The notes under the pieces were generated by a model, which saw only the letters and a program-made list of their open reading frames with translations, had not been told where the DNA came from and did no database searches. Positions 24,601 through 35,261 of a stretch of 64,000 bases of DNA are shown here, piece after piece. Position numbers and translations under genes: made by a program. The stretch comes from Rhytidiadelphus loreus (Eukaryota; Streptophyta; Bryopsida; Hypnales; Hylocomiaceae): assembly GCA_947034895.1 (NCBI GenBank), contig OX344762.1, forward strand, positions 38,048,760-38,112,759, given 5' to 3'. The first letter of the stretch is position 1, and every line of letters begins with the position of its first letter.

Positions 24601-25922
24601 AGACGTAAGGTAGATGACACAAACGGATAGGGACCTGATCCAGTCTCCTATACTGACCCTTCTTCCCAATAGAAACTCATCTATTCAAAAACTAGGTTGC
24701 CCTTCAATTAGTAAGTTGGGTGTAATCATGACTTGTCTAAATTTCTAAGGCCACTGCTCTTTGCATGGTAATGGGTTTGTCTATCCTCACAACCTCCCCC
24801 TTTCAAATTGCATGTAAAAATCCATCCAGTCATAAAAATTCAATCTCATGGGGTTCTGCTCTTGTAGTGTGCAACGTGATCTCTCCACAACTCAATACTG
24901 ATCTGCTAACGAAAACACAATCCTAAACCTTGGTTACCATACTCTAATTGACGCAAATTGTATCCTCAACTTAGTGCCCGCACTAGCTACCGGATCAACA
25001 CCACAAAATTCACAATCAACCATAACATTCACAATTCTCTACTGAAAACACAGTATCTAACACTCGTATCATGAAGCTTGATTCCATAGACACGGCACCA
25101 AACTCTTTGCAAAATTTCAAGACCAACATTTTCGTCAAGGAACGACTTCAACCTCTGCTGACTCCAATTCATCGGCACAATTCATCGGCATATTCACCAG
25201 ACATTCTCTACTGAAACCACATGCATTTAACACGCATATCATGAAGCTTGAATCCTTAGACACGGCACCAAATTCTTCCAAAATTGACTCACATTTTCGT
25301 CCAGAAACGACTTCAACTTCTGCTGACTCCAATTCATCGGCACATTCACCAGACACTTCCGATACCGGCTCTCCTCCCCTGCGTCCTCCCCCGCCTTCTC
25401 CACCCCCCCGCTCTTCTTACACCTCTCCGACGTCGGATCCCACGTACCGTCCGGCCTCTGCTGCAGCTCACTCTCCCCGTGCGCGAATTTACAGCTCTCC
25501 CCGTGATTACACCCTTTCTTCCGAAAATAAGAACACAAGCTCGTCTTCGCAATTGCCGGATTCACGGGCCTTTTAACAAACCCTTCTTCGCTGTCCTTCC
25601 CCGCAAGGTCTTTCGACCGAGGCACATCCTGACTCCCTTCGTCGAACGCAGCCTCGTCTGCTAATCCTTCCACGGCGGACTCCGATGCGAGAACCTCCGT
25701 CCACTCTTCCTCCGGGATGATGCGGCCCTTGCCCTCGGTTTCTGCGGCGGTGGCGACCGCGTCCTCAGGGAGAAGAGAGGTCGGCATTTCGACGATGGCG
25801 TCTTCCCTGGCCAAGGGCGGCCCGTCCTGTGGCATTAGCAATGGGACTTCGGAGGGCTCCTGTTGCGTGGCCACGTCGGGATGGATGGGTGCCAAGGCGC
25901 AGAAAGTGTCGATGCCGTGCAT
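18646..25922 (-). CDS. TRM2-like: tRNA (uracil-5-)-methyltransferase, TRM2/TRMT2A type, with CCCH finger
   Basis: Fourteen exons join in phase (837 residues): 25293-25922, 24430-24522, 23561-23857, 22444-22516, 22215-22368, 21842-21995, 21460-21534, 20811-20933, 20533-20706, 20148-20282, 19916-20011, 19543-19764, 19188-19231, 18646-18889. A CCCH finger (C-x7-C-x5-C-x3-H, residues 130-148) is followed by an RRM-like part (188-245). The methyltransferase core shows SPTAFFQ, FDVCCGTGAIGL (616-628), GIEMN, DPPRVGLH (about 733) and YISCNP, whose Cys761 is the expected nucleophile. It should form m5U54 in the T-loop of tRNA. It matches the Arabidopsis CCCH protein of this class in order and length. 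Intron 1 contains a partial copy of exon 1; introns also hold TTAA, Stowaway and GAGCATCC elements. Confidence 0.92.
21180..21397. mobile_element. 218-bp TTAA-flanked MITE in a TRM2 intron
   Basis: Ends are CCCCTTAACGCCTCGA and the complement of CCCTTAAGCGCTCCGA, with TTAA at 21176-21179 and 21398-21401. It lies in the intron between the exons at 21460 and 20933. Same design as the elements at 2068, 34738 and 43473. Confidence 0.65.
22601..23005. mobile_element. Stowaway-like (Tc1/mariner) MITE with TA target site
   Basis: Ends are CTCCCTCCGTCCCATAATAC and its near complement ending GGATGAAGGGAG, flanked by TA at 22599-22600 and 23006-23007. The CTCCCTCCGTCCC terminus is typical of plant Stowaway elements. 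It is 405 bases, AT-rich inside, non-coding, and lies in the TRM2 intron before the exon at 22444-22516. Confidence 0.9.
23028..23434. mobile_element. GAGCATCC-family MITE beside the Stowaway element
   Basis: Ends are GAGCATCCCCACCAATG...TTCCC and the complement GGGAAGCCATTGGTGGGGAT. T-rich bases flank both ends (TTA on the left, TTTA on the right), close to the TWA site of PIF/Harbinger elements but not exact. It sits 22 bases from the Stowaway element in the same intron, so this intron has taken two insertions. Confidence 0.7.
24630..24800. repeat. Dispersed intronic repeat shared with the Nudix gene
   Basis: This stretch in TRM2 intron 1 resembles 33340-33490 in the Nudix gene: both carry a CCAATACTGAC/CCTATACTGACCCTT-type start, GACTCATCT, CCCTCAATTAGCAAGTTGG-type text, ATGACTTGT and GGCCAT. 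It is probably a fragment of an old mobile element. No end structure was found. Confidence 0.5.
25034..25366. repeat. 169-bp tandem duplication over the TRM2 exon 1 donor
   Basis: 25034-25202 repeats 25203-25366 with scattered changes. The gene-proximal copy includes the end of exon 1 and a good donor, AAT|GTGAGT. The downstream copy, inside intron 1, has AAT|GTTGGT at the same place and so has lost the donor. Exon 2 joins the proximal copy in phase (FLDEN then GVSYTS), so the second copy is expected to be spliced out. Confidence 0.8.
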
Positions 25923-26600
25923 GGCAGAATGGATTTGCGGGAGGAGAGAGTGTTAGTGATGGCGAATTGGAGAATTGTTAGCCCATGGTCGGCGTGGAGA
26001 TGGCGAATTTGGAAATGCAATCGGCGATGATGCGCGGAGGAGATGAAGGGGAAGCCCTAATAAAAACCAGGAGAGATCAGCGAGACGATAGCCAAGACGG
26101 AAGACGATGAGATATTCATCCGTTGTTCTGTTCATCCAGAGGAGCACATTCGTCGAAAGGTGAATCGTAAGTTCAGTGAGATACTAATAACTATTGATGG
26201 CCAGGAGGATCAATTGACCCATGTATTGTCCCATCAAAGGGTAAATGTAAAAATTGCCCCCTATTTTGTGCCGCATAAAATTTTTTATTTGTACTTGACT
26301 TGAAGTTAATTTGGGGCCTCCGATTGCGAATATGAATTCAGAATTTTCAAATTTTATCATAGGTGGCAAACAACAAATTCCAATGTTTTCTGAAGGGATA
26401 AATCACGGGACAATACATGGGTCAATCCTCCCTAGCCGGTATTGATCGCCAGATCTTAGAGGAAGATAAGTCACTCAAATATAACCAAAAGGACTGTGCA
26501 CGTGCATAGTATCAACATTTGCACATGCACTTCCATGTCATTTTCCTATAGAAAAAAGAAGTAGAATTATTATTTAGGTATCATCTACCTATTATCTGAG
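25923..26600. other. TRM2 leader and promoter region with an inserted MITE
   Basis: Upstream of the TRM2 start are out-of-frame ORFs, for example 26147 to 25953 (64 codons), which may be leader uORFs if transcription begins that far up. The ATG at 25922 was chosen because its frame leads directly into the conserved CCCH region. An inverted-end element lies at 26198-26437, only about 270 bases from the start codon. Confidence 0.45.
26198..26437. mobile_element. Inverted-end MITE (GGTCAATT family)
   Basis: Left end GGCCAGGAGGATCAATTGAC and right end GACCCATG-complement...TCCTCCCTAGCC are inverted repeats; both carry CCCATGTATTGTCCC. Related copies lie at 38181-38418 (complete), 37504-37762 (diverged) and about 51550-51740 (fragment). 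All share TACCCCTGGGAAAA/ACATTG-like and GGCCCC interior text. No superfamily is assigned. Confidence 0.65.
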
Positions 26601-26710
26601 TAGAAAATATCACCATACATGACATTGTATAATGAGGCAAAAAGCTATGGAATAATGAAACATGACTCATATTCATATTCATATTTGTATCAATACAATG
26701 TATAATACTC

Positions 26711-26840
26711 CCTCCATTCCAAAATGATCTTCTTGTTGACCATAATTTTGGGCATCTTACAATTTTGGGCATTCCAAAATATGTTGGGCATTCCAAAATA
26801 TGTTGGGCATTCCAAAATATGTTGGGCATTTTACAATGTT
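26711..26840. repeat. Stowaway-like end with 19-bp tandem repeats
   Basis: It opens with TACTCCCTCCATTCC followed by AAAATGATCTTC, the same end as the element at 59909, then runs into about four copies of TTGGGCATTCCAAAATATG. No matching right end was found, so the element is probably truncated by the repeat growth. Confidence 0.6.
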
Positions 26841-27511
26841 CCTACCAAGTTTTTAATCTTCTACTTGCAAGAAGAACAATAACTCTGTCCCTAAGGCCAT
26901 GATTGTGAATAAAAGAGTCTGTTGGGTACGTTCTACCAACTATAAGCCACAACCTTCCACTAAAATTCACAGCAGAGAACAGAGCTTAAAGCGGTCACTG
27001 AGCACCTCATTAAAGAGCAATGTACTTCACAACAGCGACACGAATCTCCTCCATGAACACGGCAGCTTGCTCCTACACTCATAACAAAAGCTCTGACTTG
27101 AAGTTCAAACATAAACAAAAAACTCACCATGTTTAACAAACCCAGCCTTGCAAGTGTAATTGATGGAATGGAATCAAATTTTGATTGTGTGAAAAAGAAA
27201 AGGAGCTGCAAGTAGTGTTCAATATAGTTCAGTGGATATAAACTCAAGCCTCAGTCTCTAATTGCACACTCTGTACATTGCACGCTCATGAGAGTATACC
27301 TTGAGAATCTCTCATGTTGTATAGAAATCTGATTGGGCATCTTCTGCAGTTCAAGTTATGAAACATATGTTCAAGTGGATTTAGAAGCCCACCCACTTGG
27401 ACCCCAATGCAGTGCAGTTACAGAGAATTGAGTTTAGATTGTTTCATGGTCGCTCAAACAGAATGGGTTTAAGGGTTTAAGGGTTTAGGGTGAGGGTGAA
27501 AGAGGCCATAC

Positions 27512-30187
27512 CTCATTTGCTTTTATGGCTGCATTGATGTTCTCGTCTAGAAGGGCCAAAAGGGGTCGGTCAATATCGTTATTGTCTGCCATCTCCAGCA
27601 ACTACCAGGAAGTGTGAACCAAACAACGCCCAAGCGATGTGAGAAAATATTCTTCGAGGATAAGGGAACAGGACCAACTATTTTTTCTTGTAACGCGGCT
27701 TATTCTCAGAACTAGGTAGAACGAAAAGAAGCTGTGTTTGAATGGAAACTGACCTAAATTGTTAGATCCAAGCTAAAGATGGGGAGGGAGACATTATTTT
27801 AGAAGCACCTAGAGATAGGGAGGTGAAACTCATAAGCACCTATTGAAAAAGGATTAGGATTAGTTTGGTTTTCAAATAGATTTTAGTTAAGGAAGAAGCT
27901 GGTTTATCCAAGTAGTGAGCAAAATTAATGTCACTACAGAATTATTTTTTGTAGAGTTTAGTACAATACAGTAACCCTAAACCCTGCACTAATTAAAATA
28001 GTGTGACTACGGTGAATTAGTGTCACCCGCCTTTATAAGATAAATCAGTGTATTATCTGATCATTTGATTCTGCTCTGCTTCTTACATAATTCAATTTCT
28101 GCTCCAGCCACACAGATATAAAAAATAAGTGGAAAACATTGGCTACTGTGTCAAACACCAGGGGTAAAAGCAAGATAAAGGCTCAGGAGTACGTCACACT
28201 GTTGAACTTACTGTTTTGCTCTTGTTCCTGGAGCAGAAAATGCGTAACAACCTCTCCTTAGCGCCTGGAAGATCGTCGGTCAACTTGTCATAGGCTTCTG
28301 CAACAACCATGCAACCATAAGGCATGAGTAAATTCAAAAAAACATTCGTCTGGGTTAAACCATTGCATCCTTTCCCTAGTTATGTTTCTCTCTTGCATTG
28401 TGTAAAGATGTGGAGATATAAGCATTGCAAAGTACCAATGCCTTCTCGCAAAGCCTTCTCCAGATCCTCTAGCTCTGCCATCATGTCTTCCACCTGAACC
28501 ATCGCAAGAAGTCACCATCTGACTAATGAAAAATCAAGGTACCTACTTATTTAGAACGGCGGGGCGGGGTTTCCTAGCACGCAGCTCAAAGAAAATTCTG
28601 GTTGAGTCTTATTAAGCAGGGTGATGTGCATACCGCTGTTTCGTTTTCAGCCAATCTGAGGCTGCCAAGCTCAGACTCCAGGAACGCAAAAAAATCTTTT
28701 GTCAACCTTGCATTTATCCACCAACTTCGTCATTTGAAGTCGCAAGTATTCAGGCACAAGCCGATCATCAACATAAAGTAACTGGAGAGTCTCTACAAGT
28801 GTGCCCATCGTATTGTTCATTTGACAAGATATGACTTGGATTCAATCAAAATGACTGAGAATGATGTGGTACTATTCTGGGAGCTATCGGAGTGATGTCA
28901 CGGGCTTCCTTCTCCCAAATACATTCGTGAACTCAAGATGTAAGAAAATGTGTGTCAAAGAAAGAAGATGTTAGAAGATTGGATCATCCTGGGTTCCCTA
29001 ATTCTTCCTTGAATTAACTTAGCAGATGGCCTTCTTCCAAGTTATTATGAGTATCTTTCAAGAATGCCATATGAATCTAAGCGAAAAATACAAAAAAGGT
29101 ACAGAAAAGATCCCTATTCCTGCAAACAGGCCAGCTTCACTCAGTCACATTCACCTTGCGACGTCTACACTTAAAACATGCACAATACATTCAAAAAGCT
29201 TGCTCCTCCTCACAGGGGTGCTTCTCTCAGACAGACACCTGTGGAGAGCAGTGGTTTTCATGAACAGCCAAGGTTAGACATACCGAGGGCGACACCGTGC
29301 AACCTCAAACTCCATCTCCTGTTCTTCGGTGGTCAAAAAAAATTCTAGCAAATCCCTGTGCGTATTGGGCACCACTCGTGCCTGGCCATTGTTTCAACAA
29401 TCGGGAGAACACAGAACGCCTTAGGATTATGCAAACATACACAGCATCGATAAGCTAGACAACACTTGGAGAGTGCACCGAGTGTGCAACAAACATTCAT
29501 AACAACAAAAGAAATCCTCCATTCTTAGTTTTACTTTGATCTAACAGAAATAAGTGCATTTGATGACATATTAAACCCTATCAATTCAAATGTTGGAAGT
29601 ATACAAGAAGGGATAGAAGGGTCAGAATTTGAGAATGAGTTCATGCAGCTTACAAAGTTGTTTAGAAATAAAGATAAATTTGCCTGAACAAAGGATGGAA
29701 CTTAAATTTGGCTTTGTGGGCACACAAGTCTGATCTCTATGTTTACATTACCTCTCGAGCCTGCCAGCGAGCTTCCTTCTCCGCCTGCAACTGTCTCTCC
29801 ACCTTTCCTTCATATTCCGCGTCTTGTGCATCGTCACTGTTTCCAGTGATGTGAGGAAGTTCCCATTCCCCTTCAGAACCCTGCACTCACAGTTAACCCT
29901 CCTTCGCTATGGTTTCCAAAACTTCTGTCAAAGCATCGCAGACAGCGACGATCGTCACTGTGCGATGGACTGAAAGCTTTGCAATGATTGGTCGCTGAAA
30001 GCTGAATTTGATTCTGAAAACTTACCCTCCCAATGCTAGCGACTGGCACAGGGCCTCGGTGATGAGGCATCACGCGCCATGCTCTCCATTGCAGCAGGCG
30101 CACAGCATTCTCTATCCGAAAGGAGGGACGCACAACTGGCTGCGTGAAGGTCGAAGACGACGCAATGGCCGTGCTGATGCGAGACAT
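27512..30187 (-). CDS. Conserved plant protein of unknown function, probably plastid-targeted
   Basis: Supported exons are 30026-30187, 29752-29880, 29284-29381, about 28634-28815, 28436-28493, 28212-28297 and 27512-27601; a further 3' exon is expected. The first exon (MSRISTAIASSSTFTQPVVRPS) is Ser/Thr-rich with few acids, like a transit peptide. Later parts are acidic and helical: WELPHITG, THRDLLEFFLTTEEQEMEFEVARCRPR, LVPEYLRLQMTKLVD, AFLESELGSL, MAELEDLEKALREGIEAYDKLTDDLP, NDIDRPLLALLDENINAA. I cannot name the family. Two joints are unresolved: the 29284 exon does not meet the 28.8-kb exon in phase, so a short exon is probably missing; and a run of seven T on the coding strand (28688-28694) breaks the frame between DKRF and AFLESEL. 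The gene is divergent from the Nudix gene. Confidence 0.6.
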
Positions 30188-30921
30188 AGTGACAGCTCGA
30201 CTTCGATTCGGTCACCACTCACTTCCTCTTGATAGCTCCTATATTAAACTCGCACTGCGGAACAGCACTTGGATTTCAATTTCTACTTGAATGATAGCAA
30301 CCACAAGTAGCTAATGCCCTCCTCGAGACTGCATGTTTCTTCGAATTCGGAGGAACAGAATGATGGCTGCAATCTGCATAGAACCTTAAACCCTAAACCC
30401 TAAACCCCTAAAGACCCTCATCCTTGTAACTTTTATGAAGAAGAGCTTGGAGAACTCTCCTGGGATCATATCCATTTGCACACGACTGAAATTGTTTCGA
30501 GAGTGTCAAGCTGCAAAGTCTCTCGCAGGCCAGATTTAGGGTTTCATACCATTTTTCACAGTTTTTTAGACTTCGTCGTGAGATTTTAGGATTTCCAATT
30601 TGGTAACCAAGCAATTCACCTCAGAATCACCTACGTATGTAGATTCTGAACGCAGATCAAGAAATTGCAATCAAACATGTCAACCATGCCAATGTGGCTC
30701 TGGTGTGCAACAAGCGACCATAGTTTGCGAGATGGGCGTTTCCGCATCCACACTGAATCCGGAATTCTGAAGGGTTGCTTTGGAGGCGATAAGGGTATGT
30801 GACCTTTAGAGTTCAAACCGTCATACTCAGTCGACTGTTCTTCTCCATACCCACTTTCCTTCATTCTAAACCCTAAACCACAGGACAGGAGTGATTCGCA
30901 AGGAGGCTCTTCTTCGCCACA
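30188..30921. promoter_or_regulatory. Shared divergent promoter region with telo-box
   Basis: 734 bases separate the start codons of the unknown-function gene (-) and the Nudix gene (+). A telo-box cluster, three near-tandem AAACCCTAAACCC units, lies at about 30387-30412, with another AAACCCTAAA at about 30865-30876. In plants this motif is common in promoters of ribosomal and growth-linked genes. A bidirectional promoter is inferred from layout. Confidence 0.55.
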
Positions 30922-33900
30922 ATGCCTGATCCCGCCATCGAAAGTCTCGCACCTTACTGGGAGACAGTGATTCACAACTGCAATGTTGGCCGGGTAACTC
31001 AACATCTTCCCTCACTCAAGCAACCATTGGTACTCTGTATTTGAATTTGTTCGTGAGTGTCAAGTCTCTTTGATTTTGCTACCAAGTATGCATTGTCGTG
31101 ATTTTGAGAAATTCTTTACATTCTTGAGGAGATACCACAACTCCCTTGGAAGAGAAATCTAGATTCTTTTGTTGAGTTCGCTTCAAGAGGGAGGTACCGA
31201 AAGCTACAAGGAAACGATTATACTCTCTGTAGTGAATGTTCAATTCTTTTTTATGCATTTTTATTTGTTGGTTGCCATCTAAAATGGAGAAGGGTGAGTT
31301 CTCACAACTGCCTAAGAATTATGTTAAGAATTTTAATTGGTGGTAAGTATCACAATGTGCTTATAGAGACGATTCACATTTCATGCGTCCTCGTTCTGGT
31401 AGATTTTTTTCTCTGCATATTCTCTACGAGTTGCTGGATCGTCACAACAGGAATAGTTATATGAAACTGAGAAGCTTTGAACTTGGCATTGCAGGACCAA
31501 AAAAAGTTTTTCACTCCCTTCAAGCTAGAGGGTGAGATTCTCGGCTACATCCATCCAAGGTACAAAATATGATTTACTTGCATATGGTATATGCTTTCTG
31601 GTAGAGCTAGCTTGCTATCTTGTCATAAATAACTTAGTAAAGAGTCAATAGGAGCTCTCTGGGAGTAGAAGAATGCTAAACAAAATTAAGATTTAGAAAG
31701 CCATGCAATCTTGGGCCAGTTATGTCAAAGCATGATGTTGATTCCAATTCTCAAAGTTGACGGTACATGCTCACAAGAGCTAAACAACGTTATGCAGGTT
31801 TAGAATAGGTACTTTTCTCTGAAGATTTCACTGTGAAACAAGAGTATATAATTGTGAAAAGGTTTGGCCGCAAAGTCTTTCTCTTCGTGTGCTATTTTGA
31901 GTCTAAGAACAAGCTCTGGTTTCCAAGATCAGTGTTCACCGCCTTCATATTAGTTAAAATGGCGAATTTTCAAGAGATGGACTTTTTCCCAGGGGCCGTT
32001 TTGAAATCTCAGATGTATACCAGTCGAAGTTTTTTGAGCTTTGTGCACTTGAATGTCTCAATTTTGGTGGTCTGAAACACACGAATTCAACTAATATGAC
32101 CATGTTTTAACACGTGTGCAGGTTTTGGGAACACCTGAAAACCTTTACAAAAGTTTTCTTCGTCGATCCTGGGGATTTAAGGACAGGCACGGAGAATGGT
32201 TGGATCACCCTGCATCCCACCTGCAACTCCACAGGCGAACGCACCAGACAGATAGACTTACTATTACGCCTTCTTGAGAGAGAAAAGATCATCACTGACT
32301 GGCGCAATGAGGTTGCCCACACTACATTATATAAACTCACTTTCCTTTGCTCATCTACTTGGATAATTAATTAAACTAATTTTCCAGAATTTTTTTCCAT
32401 TTACAACCTTGCAGGAGAATATGGGTGATTTTGGTTTAAAAGGAGTTCTCCTCATTAGATTATGTGAATGGTGTGGAGTTCGCCTCATTATAGAATGGCG
32501 TCATTGTTGAATTACCATTGAGTAATGTAGTGGTTTAAATGGAAAGGGGCACTGTTTATGAAAAGAATGGAAACATCTTATTTAGGAGACCATATCAAAT
32601 TTATTTCTCTTCTCATTGAGATCACTGTGGTAATAAGCAGTGTAGACCCATCCTACATCATCTTTTGAGTTATACTTTGACAAATGCTTTTTGAACCCTC
32701 TCTGACGGTCTACCAGGCTGCAGCTATGCCCAGTTGTGACGAGGTATGATGCGCATCGTTTTTTCTCCTTGGAGCGAGCAGCCCTGCCCTTCTTTGGAGT
32801 AAAGGTGAGGACTTCTGCTTGTTATTTGTTTTCGCTATTATGACTACCACTTCTTTGTATACAATACCTAGGTATTGGCTACTACATATTAGTTACTGGA
32901 TACAAGTCTGTGCCTTAGAGTCTACAATTTAAAAGAGGCACCAAGGGAACACTTATATCTGCTATCCATATAGATTAGTTACTACTCTCCCTAGAAAGCT
33001 TTTCATAAACCGCTCTTCTTAGGACCGGAGTATTATTGGATGTGAGTGATAATTGTGCAGCCTGAAACTAGCTGTAATTTTTAATGAGTTCGATTTCCTT
33101 GTGACAGTGCTACTGCTTACACTTGAATGGATTTGTTCGAAAGAATGGAAAGGACTTCCTGTGGATTTCGAAACGGAGTAAGAAGAAGAAGTCATTTGCC
33201 GGTATCATGGACAATATGGTCGCTGCTGGCCAGGTTTGTGGATACCTGATCATGAGAGTCTTTCATTAGATTCTTTAATGCAATGTATCGGTATTTGACA
33301 TGAAAGGAATTTGGTGGAGGGTACTAAAACCACTAGCCACTTGGTCTTGTCTCCAATACTGACTCTTGTTACCAAGCAACGACTCATCTCTTGCCATAGA
33401 CTTATGTGGCCCTCAATTAGCAAGTTGGTGTAAGGATGACTTGTTTAATTGTCTATGGCCATACATCTTGGAATGGAAATGGGGTTGTCTACATACTATC
33501 ACGAAAAGTGGTCTACAACGTCCCACATTGAAATTGCAGAAGAAATAACATACATGGTGAAATAATATTTGAACTCAACAAATTTGTCTCTTACCCGACG
33601 TAGCGATCTCCCCCATGAAGTACTCCTACATATTTTTAAGTGCTTAATGTGACGCAAATGGTGTCCTCTTCCTTAATATGACGTCACGTATTGAATGGTT
33701 GCCACGTATGATACGTGAGTCATTTGAACGAGTTCAGCCTGCAGGAGGGAACTGCAAGGAGAATCTAATCAAGAAAGCTTATGAGAAAGCCAATATACCT
33801 GCTCACATTTCTGAGAAGTAAGTTATGGTTCATTTCTGTAGAAACAAGGAACAATTTGTTCTTACAATACCGTATACAACTGTATTTCTGTAGATTTCAC

Positions 33901-35261
33901 CTTTTCAATTCGTTTTCTGCTTTCTCTTTTCAACCTTGAAACACATGATATCTGCTCCATCAGATGTAAACACAAAAACTTTTGCCTTTTATATTCTCGC
34001 TGGGGGAATAATGAAGGCAGAGGATACTATTCGCATCACTTCAAGAATTTGGCAGATGTCGGCGTTTCATTTTGGGGGAGATCACTAGTGAGGAGTGAGA
34101 TCAAATTTATCATTGTGAATGGATTTCTTGCGTAACATCAAAGTGGACGGTTGTGTGACCACTATTTGAAGGGATAGTCGATATCCCCATTGTCATTCAA
34201 TAATCAGTGACCACAGACATTTAGCAAAAGTATCGAACTTCCATATTGAAGGCAACTTGCAAATTGAAGGCCAGTCGAGTATATGAAATAGATGTTTTGG
34301 TGTGGGTAACCTGGGTCAGTATAGGAGATGGGAAAGTTCCTAACATAGCACTCTTTCAAAAAAATTATCGTGTGCCTTCATCGAATGTTCCACTTGATTG
34401 AAAGTTTGGAATTTGCAGTGCCATATCTTGCGGCCATGTGAGCTATGAGCAGTGTAACGACGTGAAGATGAAGAGGGATGTGATATATTGCTACGACTTG
34501 GAGCTCCCACCTGATTTCCTTCCCTTTAGCAATGGTATGTACATCCGTAATCATTACCGTCATATTCGTTAAAATGGCGAAATTACTCTCAAATTTCACA
34601 AATTGTTTCTTTTGTCAGTTGCCCATCTGGATCCTCAGATCTATTTCCTAGTTTTAGAACTCTAATATGCACTTGAATGTAACAAATTTGGCACTCTGAA
34701 ACACTCCATTTCATCAGTATGACCATCCTTAGGTTAACCCTTAATTGTCACAGTTTCTGAAAATACACCGAAAAATTAGCTGTGACGTTCAAGGGTTAAT
34801 TTACAGGTTGTCACTCTCTCATCTTCGCTTCACACCTTGTAACTTACCTGCATTTAAAAAAAAAATTTAACTGCGATACGTATTGCCAGATGGAGATATT
34901 GAGAGCTTCAAATTGGTGTCCCTCGCGGATGTTGCAAAGATGGTTTGCACACCTGGTCAATACAAGCTCAACTCCTCCTTGGTCGTGGTGGACTTCCTGT
35001 TCAGACATGGGTATGTCTTTCTACATTAAACTAATGAAGAGTTTTGTAGTCCTTGCAATTGTGAAAAGAAACTATTCAATTGTCATGTTTGTTAAATGGC
35101 TAGATCGAGATCCTCATCTAACATATATCAATGACCATCTTACTAATTAATGACACAGCTTCATTTTATTAATTCATGGTCTCCATTGCAGACATATCAA
35201 TCCTATGCAAACAGGGTACATTCATCTGCACGAAAGCCTGCGCAGCGGGGATAACCACTAA
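30922..35261 (+). CDS. DUF4743/Nudix protein related to plant NUDT20/24 and Tnr3
   Basis: Nine exons join in phase (306 residues): 30922-30993, 31495-31559, 32122-32311, 32724-32804, 33108-33233, 33738-33817, 34419-34534, 34890-35010, 35192-35261. The N-terminal part (FKLEGEILGYIHP, SLHP-like TLHPTCNSTGERTRQI, FFSLERAALPFFGVK) is the DUF4743 domain; the C-terminal Nudix fold follows (GFVRKNGKDFLWISKRS, AGIMDNMVAAGQP, RDVIYCYDLELPPDF, VVVDFLFRHGHI). Fungal Tnr3 and plant relatives act on damaged thiamine diphosphates. The helix that normally reads K/R-E-x-x-E-E is K-K-A-Y-E-K here (residues 190-195), so two acidic metal ligands are missing and hydrolysis may be weak or lost. There is no clear transit peptide. 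Intron 7 carries a tiny TTAA palindrome. Confidence 0.88.
34738..34795. mobile_element. 58-bp TTAA-flanked palindromic element
   Basis: Ends CCCTTAATTGTCACAG and the complement of CCCTTGAACGTCACAG enclose about 26 bases, flanked by TTAA at 34734-34737 and 34796-34799. It lies in Nudix intron 7. It is the smallest member of the TTAA-CCC group and could form a short hairpin. Confidence 0.6.

Noticed and set aside
25241..25664. Plus-strand frames of 111 and 126 codons opposite TRM2 exon 1
   Set aside because: They are shadows of the CCCH-containing exon, whose minus frame joins all other exons.
30387..30412. Telomere end or interstitial telomere
   Set aside because: Only about three units are present, which fits a promoter telo-box rather than a telomeric tract.
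30408..30614. 68-codon minus frame in the divergent promoter
   Set aside because: It lacks motifs or exon partners and overlaps the telo-box region.
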